From positions 1-14,248 of the forward strand of contig CADBSL010000063.1 in NCBI GenBank assembly GCA_902797345.1: 14,248 nucleotides of DNA, given 5' to 3'. Source of the DNA: an uncultured Eubacteriales bacterium (GTDB taxonomy: Bacteria; Bacillota; Clostridia; Peptostreptococcales; Anaerovoracaceae). A program made the translations under genes and the position numbers. Numbering within the stretch: position 1 is the first letter of the stretch; each line of letters starts with the position of its first letter. The notes under the pieces are model-generated. The model did not search any database and was not told the DNA's origin. It was given only the letters and a program-made list of their open reading frames with translations. This document shows positions 14,165 to 14,248 of this stretch, one piece after another.

Positions 14165-14248
14165 CCCCTCTCCGCCCCTACGGGGCACCTCCCCCCAAGG
14201 GGGGAGGCAAGAACGGATTAAAGAATGCTGCTCTCCGCCATTACGGGG
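14165..14248 (+). repeat. GC-rich double-hairpin repeat with a second partial copy at the window edge
   Basis: The first copy has a hairpin GCCCC-TAC-GGGGC (14174-14186) and a second hairpin pairing CCTCCCCCC (14188-14196) with GGGGGGAGG (14199-14207). The loop of the second must open to about four bases. The first 18 nt of the unit (14168-14185) recur at 14231-14248 with two mismatches, and the window ends inside this second copy. No T-run follows, and no gene is visible after 14160. Confidence 0.72.

Noticed and set aside
13970..14221. 83-codon plus-strand ORF over the end of rdgB
   Set aside because: It is an out-of-frame shadow of rdgB continuing into the right-edge repeat, with no ribosome binding site or recognisable domain.

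Overview
The window carries a compact, almost entirely plus-strand block of housekeeping genes. The protein set (UvrA, UvrC, a PcrA/UvrD helicase, NAD-dependent ligase, a DUF1292 protein, a tandem-ACT protein, a TGS/uridine-kinase-like fusion), strong AGGAGG-type ribosome binding sites and GC-rich third positions point to a Clostridia-type member of the Bacillota. I cannot name the family or species from sequence alone.

Layout. 1-4273: 3' end of uvrA, nicotinamidase, nicotinate phosphoribosyltransferase and uvrC, tightly spaced as an operon and closed by a perfect stem terminator that also serves the convergent ACT gene. 4348-4867: tandem-ACT protein on the minus strand with its own promoter, divergent from 4888 onward. 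4967-6241: DJ-1/PfpI protein, DUF1292 protein and a small coiled-coil protein, followed by an intrinsic terminator. 6321-10296: nucleoside kinase with an N-terminal TGS-like domain, then the PcrA helicase. 10511-12514: ligA. 12860-14160: RNase PH and the XTP/dITP pyrophosphatase, overlapping by 4 nt.

Functionally this is genome maintenance (UvrA, UvrC, PcrA, LigA, dITP sanitation by RdgB) mixed with nucleotide and NAD metabolism (nicotinamidase, NaPRTase, nucleoside kinase, RNase PH). NAD salvage sits inside the excision-repair operon, and NAD+ is the cofactor of the ligase encoded downstream.

The unusual content is between the genes. Two related elements of 166 and 168 nt lie a few bases after the stop codons of pcrA and ligA, so they bracket ligA in direct orientation. 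Their terminal stems differ at five base pairs, and each difference is matched on the opposite arm. The second copy is followed by an unrelated ~130-nt hairpin-rich segment before rph. Two other junctions carry 42-nt blocks of six heptanucleotides with unrelated sequence (GCTNNNN and GACTNNA). The right edge carries a GC-rich hairpin repeat with a second partial copy. A perfect 12-bp inverted repeat lies just inside the uvrC coding region. I see no tRNA, rRNA, CRISPR array, transposase or phage gene.
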